From Candidatus Woodwardiibium gallinarum (GTDB taxonomy: Bacteria > Bacillota > Clostridia > Oscillospirales > CAG-382), in assembly GCA_904419545.1 (NCBI GenBank), contig CAJFRY010000009.1, forward strand, positions 1-57,316: DNA of 57,316 nucleotides. The letters run 5' to 3'. The position numbers and the translations under genes were made by a program. Shown piece by piece: positions 47,770-57,022 of this stretch. The notes below the pieces were generated by a model. That model was not told the origin of the DNA. It saw only the letters and a list, made by a program, of their open reading frames with translations, and did not search any database. How positions within the stretch are numbered: position 1 is the stretch's first letter; each line of letters opens with the position of its first letter.

Positions 47770-48333
47770 ATGAAAAACGATTTTCTGGATATCGTCAAAA
47801 TCACATATTTTACACCCGAAAACGCAAAATTTTACCGTACGCCGGGCGGGTTTGCCGGGCTGAACGCGTTTCTGCCCAAGGTCGGCGCCGACGATTTGAA
47901 GGAGCAGGAGGACGGCGAATGCATCTGGCAGGACTTGGGGCGTGTGTTCTTTCACCGCGCGTTCCCGTATGAGCTGCCCGACGAATTCATCTCGGTGCTC
48001 GACAAGGATTCCAAGGAATTCGGCATCATCCGCCGGCTGTCCGATTTCGACGACGGGAGCGCCGCGATTATCAGCGCGGAGCTTGCGCGGAAGTATTTTG
48101 CGCCGCATATCACGAAGGTTCATTCGGTCAAGGAGCGGTTTGGATATTCCTACTGGGAGGTCGAGAGCGACCGCGGGCCGCTCTCCTTTGCGATGCACGA
48201 CACCTTCCGCAACATCGCCAAGATCACCGAAAGCCGCGTCGTTCTTACCGATGTCGACGGCAACCGTTACGAAATCGACGACGTGCTCGCGCTCGACGGA
48301 AAAAGCTACCGCAAAATCGAACTGTATCTCTGA
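47770..48333 (+). CDS. DUF1854 protein between two ABC exporters
   Basis: A 187-residue soluble, strand-rich protein. The conserved DUF1854 blocks are visible: FHRAFPYELPDEFISVLD, EFGIIRRLSDFD, the ITKVHSVKERFGYSYWEVESDRG block and VVLTDVDGNRYEIDD. The family has no proven function; members are usually coded next to ABC exporters. The ATG at 47770 follows AAGGAAGGCGC. The 50-base gap to the next ABC gene and the common promoter indicate one operon. Confidence 0.88.
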   Translation: MKNDFLDIVKITYFTPENAKFYRTPGGFAGLNAFLPKVGADDLKEQEDGECIWQDLGRVFFHRAFPYELPDEFISVLDKDSKEFGIIRRLSDFDDGSAAIISAELARKYFAPHITKVHSVKERFGYSYWEVESDRGPLSFAMHDTFRNIAKITESRVVLTDVDGNRYEIDDVLALDGKSYRKIELYL

Positions 48334-48382
48334 GAAACGCGGGGGCGCGTGAAAAGGGAAAGAAAGGAAGTGCTTTTCCCAT

Positions 48383-50590
48383 ATGTCGGATACGCCGCAA
48401 ACACAGTATACACCGGCAGAGGCGGCCTTCGCGGCGCGGGTCTCGGCGGAGACCGGCGAGGAGGCCGTGTTTGTCTTTGCCTACAATCTGTCTTTTGACA
48501 ACGAGTTTATCGACGGCTTTGCCGCCGTTGCCGGCGGCGCGCTGTATGCAGCCGATTCGCCGGGCGGGGCACTGAAAAAAACGGTTCTGCCGGCCGGCGC
48601 AGAGGTCCGCTATGTGCAGAATGTCGGCTGCGCGGCCATTGAATACGAAGCCGACGGCGTCCCCGCCGAGCTGCTGCGCACCGATATGCGCAATTCGCGT
48701 GCGTTCCAGAACGCGGTGATGCTGCTGCGCGCGCTGGGAGAGGGACGAACCGTTTCCGCCGATGCGAGCCTGCACCGCACCCGCTGTCCCAAGTGCGGCA
48801 CCCCGTACCGGCACAACAGCACGGTCTGTCCGCACTGCATCGACCGGAAGAAACTGCTGCGGCGGCTCTGGCCGTTCGCGAAGCCGAGCATGAAGCCGCT
48901 GCTGGTCGCGGTGCTTCTGTTTTTTGCAGTCAGTGCGCTCGACGTGGTGATGCCGATCCTCAACCGTATTCTCATCGATGATTACATCAACAAGCCCGGC
49001 GCGTCGACAAGCGGCTTTTTTGCCGTTATCGCGGCGATTGCGGCCGTGCTTGCGTCCGGCGCGCTGTTCTCGGCCATCCGCAGCGTACTGATGGTCAAGA
49101 CCGGCAACAGGATCGTCGTCCGCGTGCGCGAGGCCGTTTACGCCAAAGTGCAGCAGCTTTCGCTGGCCGGTATTACGAGGCGTACCGCAGGCGAGCTGAT
49201 CACACGTATTACGAGCGACACGCAGGTGATGCGCGAATTTGTCGTGGATACGACGGTCGAGCTGCTGCAGATGCTTTTGTTGTTCGTCTCGGTTGTCGGC
49301 ATGCTGTTTGCGATGGATTGGGTGCTCACGCTGATGATCCTCATTCCGCTGCCGCTTGCGGTGCTGATCTTCTATGCTTTCCGGCGGCGGATGAACCGGA
49401 TGTACCACAAGCAGTGGCAGTCGGAGAGCGCGGTCAATACGCTGCTGCACGACGTATTTTCGGGGATCCGCGTGGTCAAGGTGTTCGGCACCGAAAAGCG
49501 TGAGGAGGAGCGGTTCGACCGGGCCGCCAAGCGCGTGGCGGATATCTCCAAGAAGAACGAGACGACCTGGAACCTGCTGATGCCGTTCGCCAATTTCCTG
49601 ATGGGCATTGGTGAATATGCGGTTCTGCTGTTCGTGGGCGCGAAGGTCATCGCGGGCGAGGTGACGCTCGGCGAGCTGAGCCAGTTCCTTACCTACGTCG
49701 GTATGCTGTACGGCCCGGTTCGCTGGGCGGCGTTCATTCCCCGCCGGCTGACCCGTGCGATGACTTCCATGGCGAAGATTTTTGAGCTGCTTGATGAGGA
49801 GCCGGATATCTGCGATAAGCCCGCCGCGTGCGAGAAGGACATCCGCGGCGACATCGAGTTTGACAATGTCAGCTTCGGCTATAACGATTATGAATACGTC
49901 CTCAAAAACATCAATCTGCGTATCCGAAGCGGCGAGATGGTCGGCATCGTCGGCCGCAGCGGCGTGGGCAAGAGCACGATGATCAATTTGGTTATGCGCC
50001 TGTACGACGTCAACCGCGGCGTTCTGCGCATCGACGGGGTGGATATCCGCGACTATTCGCAGCATGCGCTGCGCGACAAAATCGGCGTCGTGCTGCAGGA
50101 AACCTACCTGTTCAAGGGGACGATTTACTCCAACATCGCCTACGCACGCCCGGGCTGTGATTTTGAGGACGTCCTGCGCGCGGCACGGCTGGCCAATGCG
50201 CACCAGTTCGTGATGAAGCAGCCGGACGCCTACGACAGCATCGTCGGCGAACAGGGACACACGCTCTCGGGCGGCGAGCGGCAGCGCGTCGCCATTGCGC
50301 GTGCGGTTCTGCGCGACCCGCGCATCCTCATTCTTGATGAGGCGACCGCTGCGCTGGATACCGAGACCGAGAAGCTGATCCAGGATGCGATCAACTCGCT
50401 CACGCAGGGGCGCACGACCATCGCCATCGCGCACCGGCTGTCCACGCTGCGCAACGCGACGCGGCTGGTCGTGCTCGAAAAGGGGACGATCGAGGAATCC
50501 GGAACGCACGACGAGCTGATGCAGCGCAAAGGCCGTTACTACGGCCTTGTGATGGCGCAGCGCCAGATGAGCAAAATGATTCGGAAATAA
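48383..50590 (+). CDS. ABC exporter with N-terminal extension and zinc ribbon (second of pair)
   Basis: A 735-residue half-transporter built like its partner. It has an N-terminal domain of about 130 residues, possibly PH-like, then a zinc ribbon at about 134-152 (CPKCGTPYRHNSTVCPHC). Six transmembrane segments and an ABC domain follow, with Walker A GRSGVGKST near 523, LSGGERQR near 628 and ILILDEAT. Both nucleotide sites of the presumed heterodimer look canonical, so both could hydrolyse ATP. AAAGGAAG lies about 13 bases before the ATG. The exported substrate is unknown. Confidence 0.9.
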   Translation: MSDTPQTQYTPAEAAFAARVSAETGEEAVFVFAYNLSFDNEFIDGFAAVAGGALYAADSPGGALKKTVLPAGAEVRYVQNVGCAAIEYEADGVPAELLRTDMRNSRAFQNAVMLLRALGEGRTVSADASLHRTRCPKCGTPYRHNSTVCPHCIDRKKLLRRLWPFAKPSMKPLLVAVLLFFAVSALDVVMPILNRILIDDYINKPGASTSGFFAVIAAIAAVLASGALFSAIRSVLMVKTGNRIVVRVREAVYAKVQQLSLAGITRRTAGELITRITSDTQVMREFVVDTTVELLQMLLLFVSVVGMLFAMDWVLTLMILIPLPLAVLIFYAFRRRMNRMYHKQWQSESAVNTLLHDVFSGIRVVKVFGTEKREEERFDRAAKRVADISKKNETTWNLLMPFANFLMGIGEYAVLLFVGAKVIAGEVTLGELSQFLTYVGMLYGPVRWAAFIPRRLTRAMTSMAKIFELLDEEPDICDKPAACEKDIRGDIEFDNVSFGYNDYEYVLKNINLRIRSGEMVGIVGRSGVGKSTMINLVMRLYDVNRGVLRIDGVDIRDYSQHALRDKIGVVLQETYLFKGTIYSNIAYARPGCDFEDVLRAARLANAHQFVMKQPDAYDSIVGEQGHTLSGGERQRVAIARAVLRDPRILILDEATAALDTETEKLIQDAINSLTQGRTTIAIAHRLSTLRNATRLVVLEKGTIEESGTHDELMQRKGRYYGLVMAQRQMSKMIRK

Positions 50591-50616
50591 CCCGATTGCT
50601 TTGGAGGGAATGCCTC

Positions 50617-50645
50617 TTGACAAAGCGACCTTATCCCTGTAAAAT
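50617..50645 (+). promoter_or_regulatory. SigA promoter of glyS
   Basis: TTGACA (50617-50622), 17-base spacer, TAAAAT (50640-50645). The leader is only about 40 bases, so there is no room for a T-box. Confidence 0.8.
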
Positions 50646-50691
50646 ATAAAGGAAACGTAAAATTTCGGAAGGAAAGCGGGCTTGTAAGCGT

Positions 50692-52095
50692 ATGATGGAC
50701 AATCTGAGCAAGACAATGGACAAGATCGTAGCCTACTGCAAGGGCAGAGGCTTTATCTACAGCGGCAGCGAAATCTACGGGGGGCTGGCCAACTCGTGGG
50801 ACTATGGTCCGCTCGGCGTGGAGCTGAAGAACAACGTCAAGCGCGCGTGGTGGAAGCGGTTCGTGCAGGAGAGTCCGTACAATGTCGGACTGGACAGCGC
50901 GATTCTGATGAACCCGCAGGTTTGGGTCGCATCCGGGCACGTTGTCAATTTCAACGACCCGCTCATCGACTGCAAGCACTGCCGGATGCGCCACCGTGCC
51001 GACACGCTTGTCGAGGAGTGGAACAAAAAGCACGGCGTTGAGATGAAGGTCGACGGGCTGAGCAACGACGCGCTGTACGAATACATCGTTGAAAACGGCG
51101 TGACCTGCCCGGGCTGCGGCAAGAGCGAGTTTACGCCCATCCGCAAGTTCAATATGATGTTCAAGACCTTTCAGGGCGTCACCGAGGACAGCCAGTCGGA
51201 GGTTTACCTGCGGCCCGAGACGGCGCAGGGCATCTTCGTCAATTTCAGGAACGTGCAGCGCACCACGCGCCGCAAGGTGCCCTTCGGCATCGCGCAGATC
51301 GGGAAATCCTTCCGCAACGAGATCACGCCGGGCAACTTTACGTTCCGTACGCGCGAGTTCGAGCAGATGGAGCTGGAATTCTTCTGCAAGCCGGGGACCG
51401 ATTTGGAATGGTTCGCTTATTGGAAGGACTTCTGCAGGCAGTTCCTGCTTGATCTGGGCATGCGCGAGGAATCGCTGCGCCTGCGCGACCACGACAAGGA
51501 GGAGCTGAGCCACTATTCCAACGCGACGACCGACTTCGAGTTCCTCTTCCCGTTCGGCTGGGGTGAACTGTGGGGCGTGGCCGACCGCACCGACTACGAT
51601 CTGAAGGCGCACGCCGAGCACAGCGGACAGGATATGTCTTACTTTGACCCTGAGGACAATTCAAAATATATTCCGTATGTCATCGAGCCGTCGCTCGGCG
51701 CCGACCGTGTGACGCTGGCGCTGCTCATCGACGCGTATGACGAGGAGGAGCTGGGCAAGGACGGTACGAGCGACATCCGCACCGTGCTGCGCATCCACCC
51801 CGCGCTTGCGCCGGTGAAGGCGGCGGTGCTGCCGCTGTCGAAGAAGCTGGCCGGCCCCGCACAGGAGCTGAGCACGAAGCTGTCCAAGCGCTTCTTCACC
51901 GAGTACGACGACAGCGGCTCCATCGGCAAGCGCTACCGCCGCTTCGACGAGATTGGGACGCCGCTGTGCGTGACCTATGATTTCGACAGCGAGAACGACG
52001 GCTGCGTGACCGTCCGCGACCGCGATACGATGGCGCAGAAGCGTATCCCGATCGAGGGGCTGGAGGCCTATATCGAGGCGCGGATCGGGTTTTAA
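50692..52095 (+). CDS. glyS: Glycyl-tRNA synthetase, dimeric type
   Basis: Class II aminoacyl-tRNA synthetase charging tRNA-Gly; the one-chain alpha2 form, not the GlyQ/GlyS tetramer. The 467-residue protein has [16 protein letters not shown] at the N-terminus and a Cys-rich insert (CKHC..R and CPGCGK). Motif 2 is FRNEITPG...[13 protein letters not shown] and motif 3 is [12 protein letters not shown]. The anticodon-binding domain is at the C-terminus. The second ATG two codons on may also be used; AGGAAAG lies about 14 bases upstream. Confidence 0.96.
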   Translation: MMDNLSKTMDKIVAYCKGRGFIYSGSEIYGGLANSWDYGPLGVELKNNVKRAWWKRFVQESPYNVGLDSAILMNPQVWVASGHVVNFNDPLIDCKHCRMRHRADTLVEEWNKKHGVEMKVDGLSNDALYEYIVENGVTCPGCGKSEFTPIRKFNMMFKTFQGVTEDSQSEVYLRPETAQGIFVNFRNVQRTTRRKVPFGIAQIGKSFRNEITPGNFTFRTREFEQMELEFFCKPGTDLEWFAYWKDFCRQFLLDLGMREESLRLRDHDKEELSHYSNATTDFEFLFPFGWGELWGVADRTDYDLKAHAEHSGQDMSYFDPEDNSKYIPYVIEPSLGADRVTLALLIDAYDEEELGKDGTSDIRTVLRIHPALAPVKAAVLPLSKKLAGPAQELSTKLSKRFFTEYDDSGSIGKRYRRFDEIGTPLCVTYDFDSENDGCVTVRDRDTMAQKRIPIEGLEAYIEARIGF

Positions 52096-52431
52096 TGCCG
52101 TTATGGCAGGCGCAGGCTTGTCGGTCGAGTCCGGTTGGGGATTTGCCCCGCCCTGTCGCATACCCTCAAAATTTTTGCGCAGGGGATTTTCAGGGTAATC
52201 GCCCCTCCATGCAGAGCGGGGCGGAAAAAATCCTTTTTAACGGTCTGCCCGTTCGCTGCGGGCGAACGCGGCTGCGGCGGATTGACAGGAAACGGTAAAT
52301 TTCACCGCATTTATGCGGGCGGCAGACCGGCGGCTCGAAGAAACGCCTGTTCTGCTGATAAAAGCATTTCAATAAAATGTTGAACGCCGCCCGTATGGGC
52401 GGCCGGAACGGATCAAACGGAGAAGGGCAGG
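52096..52431. other. Gene-free region between glyS and guaA
   Basis: No gene is supported. A stem CGCCCC/GGGGCG (about 52200-52226) followed by A-rich and then TTTTT sequence may terminate glyS. TTGACA occurs at 52282-52287 but has no -10 at proper spacing. No glutaminase gene for the following GMP synthetase is here. Confidence 0.4.
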
Positions 52432-53421
52432 ATGCAGAGCATGGAAAATAACAAACGGCCGGAAAATATGGCGCGCATCACGACGAAGGCATTGGCAGAT
52501 GCATTTATTGACGAACAGGTGCGGGAGCTTCGCGAACAGATTGGGGATAAAAAGGTGCTGCTGGCGCTGTCCGGCGGGGTGGACTCGTCGGTCGTCGCGG
52601 CGCTGCTGATCAAAGCCGTCGGGAAGCGGCTCGTCTGCGTGCATGTCAATCACGGGCTGTTGCGCAAGGGCGAGCCCGAGCAGGTGATCGAGGTCTTCCG
52701 CAACCAGATGGACGCGAATCTTGTGTACGTCGACGCGGCCGACCGGTTCCTTGACAAGCTGGCCGGCGTATCCGACCCCGAGACCAAGCGTAAAATCATC
52801 GGCGCCGAGTTCATCCGTGTGTTCGAGGAAGAGGCACGCAAGCTGTCGGGCATCGAGTTCCTCGCGCAGGGGACGATTTATCCCGATATTCTCGAAAGCG
52901 ACGGTGTTAAGGCGCACCACAACGTCGGCGGCCTGCCGGAGGATCTGCAGTTCGCGCTCGTCGAGCCGGTCAAGCTGCTGTTCAAGGACGAGGTTCGCGT
53001 CGTCGGCAAGGCGCTCGGTCTGCCGGACGGGATGGTTTACCGTCAGCCCTTTCCCGGTCCGGGGCTGGGTGTGCGCTGCCTCGGCGCCATCACCCGCGAC
53101 CGTCTGGAGGCTGTGCGCGAGTCGGACGCCATACTGCGCGAGGAGTTCGCGAAGAACGGGCTTGCGGGTAAGGTCTGGCAGTACTTTACCGTCGTTCCCG
53201 ACCTCCGTTCCGTCGGCGTGAAGGACGGTGTGCGTACCTATGCGTATCCCGTCATCCTCCGCGCGGTCAATACCACCGACGCGATGACTGCCACCGTTGA
53301 GGACGTTCCCTTCGCGCTGCTGCAGCATATCACCGCCCGCATCACTGCGGAGGTGCCCGGCGTCAACCGCGTGCTCTACGATCTCACACCCAAGCCCTGC
53401 GCTACAATCGAGTGGGAGTAA
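52432..53421 (+). CDS. guaA: GMP synthetase ATP-pyrophosphatase subunit (no glutaminase domain)
   Basis: Catalyses the amination of XMP to GMP. The 329-residue protein starts close to the ATP-pyrophosphatase domain, with PP-loop ALSGGVDSS at residues 45-53. It continues with [21 protein letters not shown], the dimerisation domain [12 protein letters not shown] and the C-terminal KPCATIEWE. Standard bacterial GuaA (about 510-525 residues) has a class I glutaminase before this; it is absent here and no separate gene is nearby. It may use free ammonia or a distant glutaminase subunit, as in archaea. GGAGAAGGGCAGG precedes the ATG. Confidence 0.93.
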   Translation: MQSMENNKRPENMARITTKALADAFIDEQVRELREQIGDKKVLLALSGGVDSSVVAALLIKAVGKRLVCVHVNHGLLRKGEPEQVIEVFRNQMDANLVYVDAADRFLDKLAGVSDPETKRKIIGAEFIRVFEEEARKLSGIEFLAQGTIYPDILESDGVKAHHNVGGLPEDLQFALVEPVKLLFKDEVRVVGKALGLPDGMVYRQPFPGPGLGVRCLGAITRDRLEAVRESDAILREEFAKNGLAGKVWQYFTVVPDLRSVGVKDGVRTYAYPVILRAVNTTDAMTATVEDVPFALLQHITARITAEVPGVNRVLYDLTPKPCATIEWE

Positions 53422-53505
53422 GACTGTTCCGCATCATCTAAGAAGGCGCGGTGAAACGGGCTTTTGCAAATGTACACACTTGTCGGAAGACTTGCGGATA
53501 AAAGG

Positions 53506-53544
53506 AGTGGAATGGGGCCTTGCGGGGCTTTATTCCGCTTTTTT
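53506..53544 (+). terminator. Intrinsic terminator of guaA
   Basis: A 13-bp stem with several G-T pairs (arms 53507-53519 and 53526-53538) is followed by TTTTTT (53539-53544). It separates guaA from the accessory segment. The rest up to 53660 shows no gene. Confidence 0.8.
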
Positions 53545-53660
53545 ATCTGGATAAACGTTTAAAACGCTTGACGCTTTGCGGGCTATAGCGGCGTGCGGAA
53601 GCAGTTGTTTGCGAGAAACATTCGATTTTACATTTGACTTTCGAAGCAGAGGAGGCAATT

Positions 53661-53693
53661 ATGGGGATTTGCAGGCAGCTCTTGTATCTATAA
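53661..53693 (+). CDS. Ten-residue leader ORF upstream of the nucleoside hydrolase-kinase gene
   Basis: ATG-GGG-ATT-TGC-AGG-CAG-CTC-TTG-TAT-CTA-TAA codes for MGICRQLLYL. It has an excellent ribosome binding site, GAGGAGG, five bases before the ATG. The stop is 24 bases before the next start, which has its own CAGGAGG. This resembles leader peptides of translational attenuators for antibiotic-resistance genes, but I did not find clear paired stems that would hide the second site. It could also be chance. Confidence 0.5.
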   Translation: MGICRQLLYL

Positions 53694-53717
53694 CAAAATA
53701 CAGGAGGATTTTGTGCA

Positions 53718-55565
53718 ATGGAAAAGATTTTACTTGATACGGATATCGGCGGCGATATTGACGATGCGATTTGCCTCGCCTATTTGCTGAAGGAGCCGCA
53801 GTGCGAGCTGCTCGGCATCACCACTGTTTGCGGACAGCCGGAAAAGCGTGCGGCGGTTGCGGATGCGATTTGCAAAGCCGCAGGCGTAAAGATTCCGATT
53901 GTGGCGGGAATGGACAGCACCCTGCAGCCGGTTCCGCTATATCCGACGCCGGACGGCGCGGGCGCGTTGGCGCATTGGAGGCACGATACCTTTGCGAAAA
54001 CAGACGCGCCGGCGTTCCTGTATGAAAAAATCAAGGAAAACCCACATGAAATCGTGTTGATCGGCATTGGAAATATGACCAACATTGCCACGCTGTTCCG
54101 CACATATCCCGACGCTCCCGAATTGCTGAAGGGACTTTATGTGATGAATGGCTATTTCGGCCGGGAGCAATTGCCCGATCCTTATTATAATTGGAATTCA
54201 TGGGCCGATCCATTGGCATCTAAAATTGTGTTTTCCGCTCGTATTGGGATACATAGAGCCGTTCCTTTGGAAGTGACCGATCAGCTCACGATTGAAGCGG
54301 AACAGGCAGGCACGCTTTTGCGGGCGGACAGCGATTTGATGAAAGCCGTATTCGATTTTGGAAACGCGTGGCTGCAAAGCGCCGGAAAATTGACCTTACA
54401 CGACCCGCTGGTGGCAGTCAGCGTTTTTCACCCGGAGATTTGCAGCTATGAAAAAGGATTTGTGCAGGTAGAAACCGAACAAAAAAGCAATATGGGCGGC
54501 ACTTCCTTTGTTCCTACGCCGGACGGAAATGTGGAGATTGCAAAAACGGTGGATAAAGAACGTTTTTACCGTATTTTGAGTACCGCCTTGAATACGGGGA
54601 TTTTGACACCGAACCGACACGATATACCGCCGTTGGTGGTCCGTCGGGCAAAATCGGCCGGTGCCGCCGGCGAAGCGTGGCTGAACACGCTTGACCGTCG
54701 GATCGCCGATTTGGAAAAGCAATGGGAAATTTCTGTCGGCAGCGCGTTGACGGGCGGAACGCACGCTTTCGTCGCTTATGCGGACGGAAAAGACGGCGGA
54801 TGCTATGTTCTCAAAATAGATATGCCTGAAAATCTTGGCGGCGTGTTTTCCAACGGCATAACCGCCTTGCGTGCGGCAGATGGACGAGGATACGTAAAGC
54901 TGATCGCCTGCGATCTTGAAAAAAAGGCCTGCTTGCTGGAACGCTTGGGGAAGCCCATCGGCACACTTTCTTATTCCGTACCGGAACAGCTTCGTATCAT
55001 CTGCTCCGTTTTGAAGAAAACCTGGGAGGTGCCTGCGGAAAATGCGGGACTGCCCACGGGCGCGGACAGCATTGCCTGGTTTCGGCAATTTATAGGAGAC
55101 GCTTGGGAAAGGCTGAACCGGCCCTGCTCGCCGCAGGTTGTTTCAAAAGCGTTCTCGTATTTGGAAGCAAGAGAAAAAGCGATGAACCCGGCGGAGTTTG
55201 TGCTGGTTCACGGGGATGCGCACGGGAATAACACATTGCAGGACCTATCCGAAGAAAACGCTTTTAAGCTTGTCGATCCTGACGGTATTTTTTATGAAAA
55301 GGCATATGATCTGGGCGTTCTTATGCGGGAATGGACGGAAGAATATCATGAAGCTCCCTTGCGTAAGGGCCTGGAGCGCTGCCGGTATCTGCATATGCTG
55401 ACCTGCGTTCCGGCACAGGCCGTTTGGGAATGGGGGTATTTGCAGACGGTTTCCACCGCTTTTGTCTTACTGCAAATCGGGCAGGAAAAGCAAGGGCGCG
55501 CTATGCTGGATGTGGCTGAAGCCTGGTGCTTGTCAGCGGCCGGCGACTGCGGCGGACGCGGATAG
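53718..55565 (+). CDS. Nucleoside hydrolase fused to an APH(6)/hydroxyurea-kinase-like phosphotransferase
   Basis: A 615-residue two-domain protein. Residues 1-310 are an inosine-uridine-type nucleoside hydrolase: DTDIGGDIDDAI at 8-19 (Ca-binding Asp cluster), GIGNMTNIA, and LHDPLVAV near 226-233. Residues about 330-615 resemble aminoglycoside 6-phosphotransferases and hydroxyurea kinases: VLVHGDAHGNNTL near 494-506 (catalytic Asp) and LVDPDGIFYEKAYDLG (metal Asp). The first would split an N-glycosidic bond, the second phosphorylate a hydroxyl; together they might process or inactivate a nucleoside-like compound (inference). Base composition is AT-richer than the neighbours, suggesting transfer. 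CAGGAGG precedes the ATG. Confidence 0.85.
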   Translation: MEKILLDTDIGGDIDDAICLAYLLKEPQCELLGITTVCGQPEKRAAVADAICKAAGVKIPIVAGMDSTLQPVPLYPTPDGAGALAHWRHDTFAKTDAPAFLYEKIKENPHEIVLIGIGNMTNIATLFRTYPDAPELLKGLYVMNGYFGREQLPDPYYNWNSWADPLASKIVFSARIGIHRAVPLEVTDQLTIEAEQAGTLLRADSDLMKAVFDFGNAWLQSAGKLTLHDPLVAVSVFHPEICSYEKGFVQVETEQKSNMGGTSFVPTPDGNVEIAKTVDKERFYRILSTALNTGILTPNRHDIPPLVVRRAKSAGAAGEAWLNTLDRRIADLEKQWEISVGSALTGGTHAFVAYADGKDGGCYVLKIDMPENLGGVFSNGITALRAADGRGYVKLIACDLEKKACLLERLGKPIGTLSYSVPEQLRIICSVLKKTWEVPAENAGLPTGADSIAWFRQFIGDAWERLNRPCSPQVVSKAFSYLEAREKAMNPAEFVLVHGDAHGNNTLQDLSEENAFKLVDPDGIFYEKAYDLGVLMREWTEEYHEAPLRKGLERCRYLHMLTCVPAQAVWEWGYLQTVSTAFVLLQIGQEKQGRAMLDVAEAWCLSAAGDCGGRG

Positions 55566-55581
55566 ATGACGGAGGACGTGA

Positions 55582-55620
55582 AACGCCCGAAAGCCTTGAT
55601 TTTCAAGGCTTTCGGGCGTT
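55582..55620 (+). terminator. Perfect 18-bp hairpin after the fusion gene
   Basis: Arms 55582-55599 and 55603-55620 with a TTT loop, 17 bases after the stop. There is no T run after it on the plus strand; on the minus strand AACGCCC... is followed by TCACG. It is a likely transcription barrier between the convergent genes. Confidence 0.65.
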
Positions 55621-55727
55621 CATACGTCCAAATGATTTTTGCGGCGGCTTTATGTTTCAATCAGAAGTGTTTTGCATGGCCGAAGCAGGTGGAAGGACGG
55701 TTCGGCCGGCCGTCGGCCCCCGCAGCG

Positions 55728-56906
55728 TCAGCTTTGCTTTTCGTTCGGCGCGGAACCCGATTCCTTTTTGAATACGATCTCCGTTTTGTTATACGAGAAT
55801 GAAATATATTCCGCCGGTTCTAAAATCAGGTTTTTGTTTTCCTTTGCCAATGTGGTTTTGAAGGCTTTGCATTTGTCGGCAAATGCTTTGTTTTCTCCCA
55901 ATGCAATCACGCAGGGGATTAAGTGTACCGTTAGATTCTTAGACGTATAATTCGGCACAACATAATCGGACAGCCATTGGATGTACCACGGGAGCTGCCG
56001 CTCCAATATGTAATCGTCCGGCTGTACGCATTTCAATTCCACCAATTTGATGTAAATTTCGTTTTTTATCTTTTGCAGGATTAAAATATCGATTTTTTGC
56101 ATGCCTATTCCGCACGACACTTCGTTTCCGATCCAACAGCTCTCGTCCGGAAGCGGCAGCAGCAGTTCTCTGAGAGGGGACAGGTCATAATTCTGCATGA
56201 TATATGCCTGAAAATGGGCTTCGAATTTTTGCGTCCGGTTCGCCTTAATCAATAAACGCTTTTTTATGTCCAGAGGGTCGGTCGCGCCGCCGTATGCTTC
56301 TGGGCTTTCGGAAGGCTCGATTTTGCGCTCTTTTTGATTAAAGTCGAAACTTTGGATGGTGTTTGAATAGGAATTGTCGTTTACCTGCTTCAATTGATTC
56401 AGCAGGCGTTCAAATTCGTATTCCGTAATCATCGTACAGCCTCGGTTGCCTTTTAACTTCCGGTATATCATGCTCCAGCACATCTCGTGCGGATGTGTAA
56501 TCTGGTCCAGGGAATCCAGATATAAATGCTCGGAGACGCCGTAGGGGAATACGGTGTCCGGCTCGATTCGAACCCGAAAGGCCAGCGGCTTGCCAAGCTC
56601 ATGGCGCAAATAATTATTCGCATTGCTTTCGTCGAAGAAAGCGGATGAAGAGGCTTTGAAAACCCCATAAAACGCCCCTTGCGTGGTTGGGGTGGCGCAA
56701 AGATAAAAAAGAATCTTATCTCCCGCTCTGATTCTGGAAATATCCGCGATCATTTTAACAAAATTTGTTTCCACCGCGTAGTTGAATGACGTTTCGGGTT
56801 TGGATAAGAAAGAAACCTCCCTGTTTCCTGCGCCGGTGCCTGCAAAGCCGTATCTGAGATGATATTGGAAGGTTGTGTTGTTTACGATGAAAACATGATA
56901 GTTCAT
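55728..56906 (-). CDS. EVE-like domain protein with PD-(D/E)XK nuclease-like C-terminus
   Basis: A 392-residue protein. Residues 1-150 look like an EVE/PUA-type reader domain: HVFIVNNTTFQYHL at the start, ADISRIRAGDKILFYL, then GAFYGVFKASSSAFFD. The C-terminal half has a PD-(D/E)XK-type pattern: GNEVSCGIGMQKIDILIL near 260-277 and IKLVELKC near 284-291, resembling the NucS-like arrangement D...ExK. EVE domains bind modified bases, and such fusions are known as candidate type IV restriction enzymes. The domain calls are from pattern only. The ATG at 56906 has CAAGGAGG upstream; a longer frame starts before the promoter region. Composition is AT-rich compared with the chromosome. Confidence 0.75.
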   Translation of the reverse strand: MNYHVFIVNNTTFQYHLRYGFAGTGAGNREVSFLSKPETSFNYAVETNFVKMIADISRIRAGDKILFYLCATPTTQGAFYGVFKASSSAFFDESNANNYLRHELGKPLAFRVRIEPDTVFPYGVSEHLYLDSLDQITHPHEMCWSMIYRKLKGNRGCTMITEYEFERLLNQLKQVNDNSYSNTIQSFDFNQKERKIEPSESPEAYGGATDPLDIKKRLLIKANRTQKFEAHFQAYIMQNYDLSPLRELLLPLPDESCWIGNEVSCGIGMQKIDILILQKIKNEIYIKLVELKCVQPDDYILERQLPWYIQWLSDYVVPNYTSKNLTVHLIPCVIALGENKAFADKCKAFKTTLAKENKNLILEPAEYISFSYNKTEIVFKKESGSAPNEKQS

Positions 56907-57022
56907 TGTATTCCTCCTTGCCGTATCGTTGTTTTCGGGCTGTTCGGGCCCGGCCCGTTCCCTGCGCCTTTTCGCGGATGCGCCTGTCAAACCGAAGCGT
57001 TTGTATGGATTTGGAAAATTTT

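Noticed and set aside
45207..50716. Two long minus-strand frames opposite the ABC transporters
   Set aside because: Antisense to well-conserved ABC genes; composition is that of a shadow frame.
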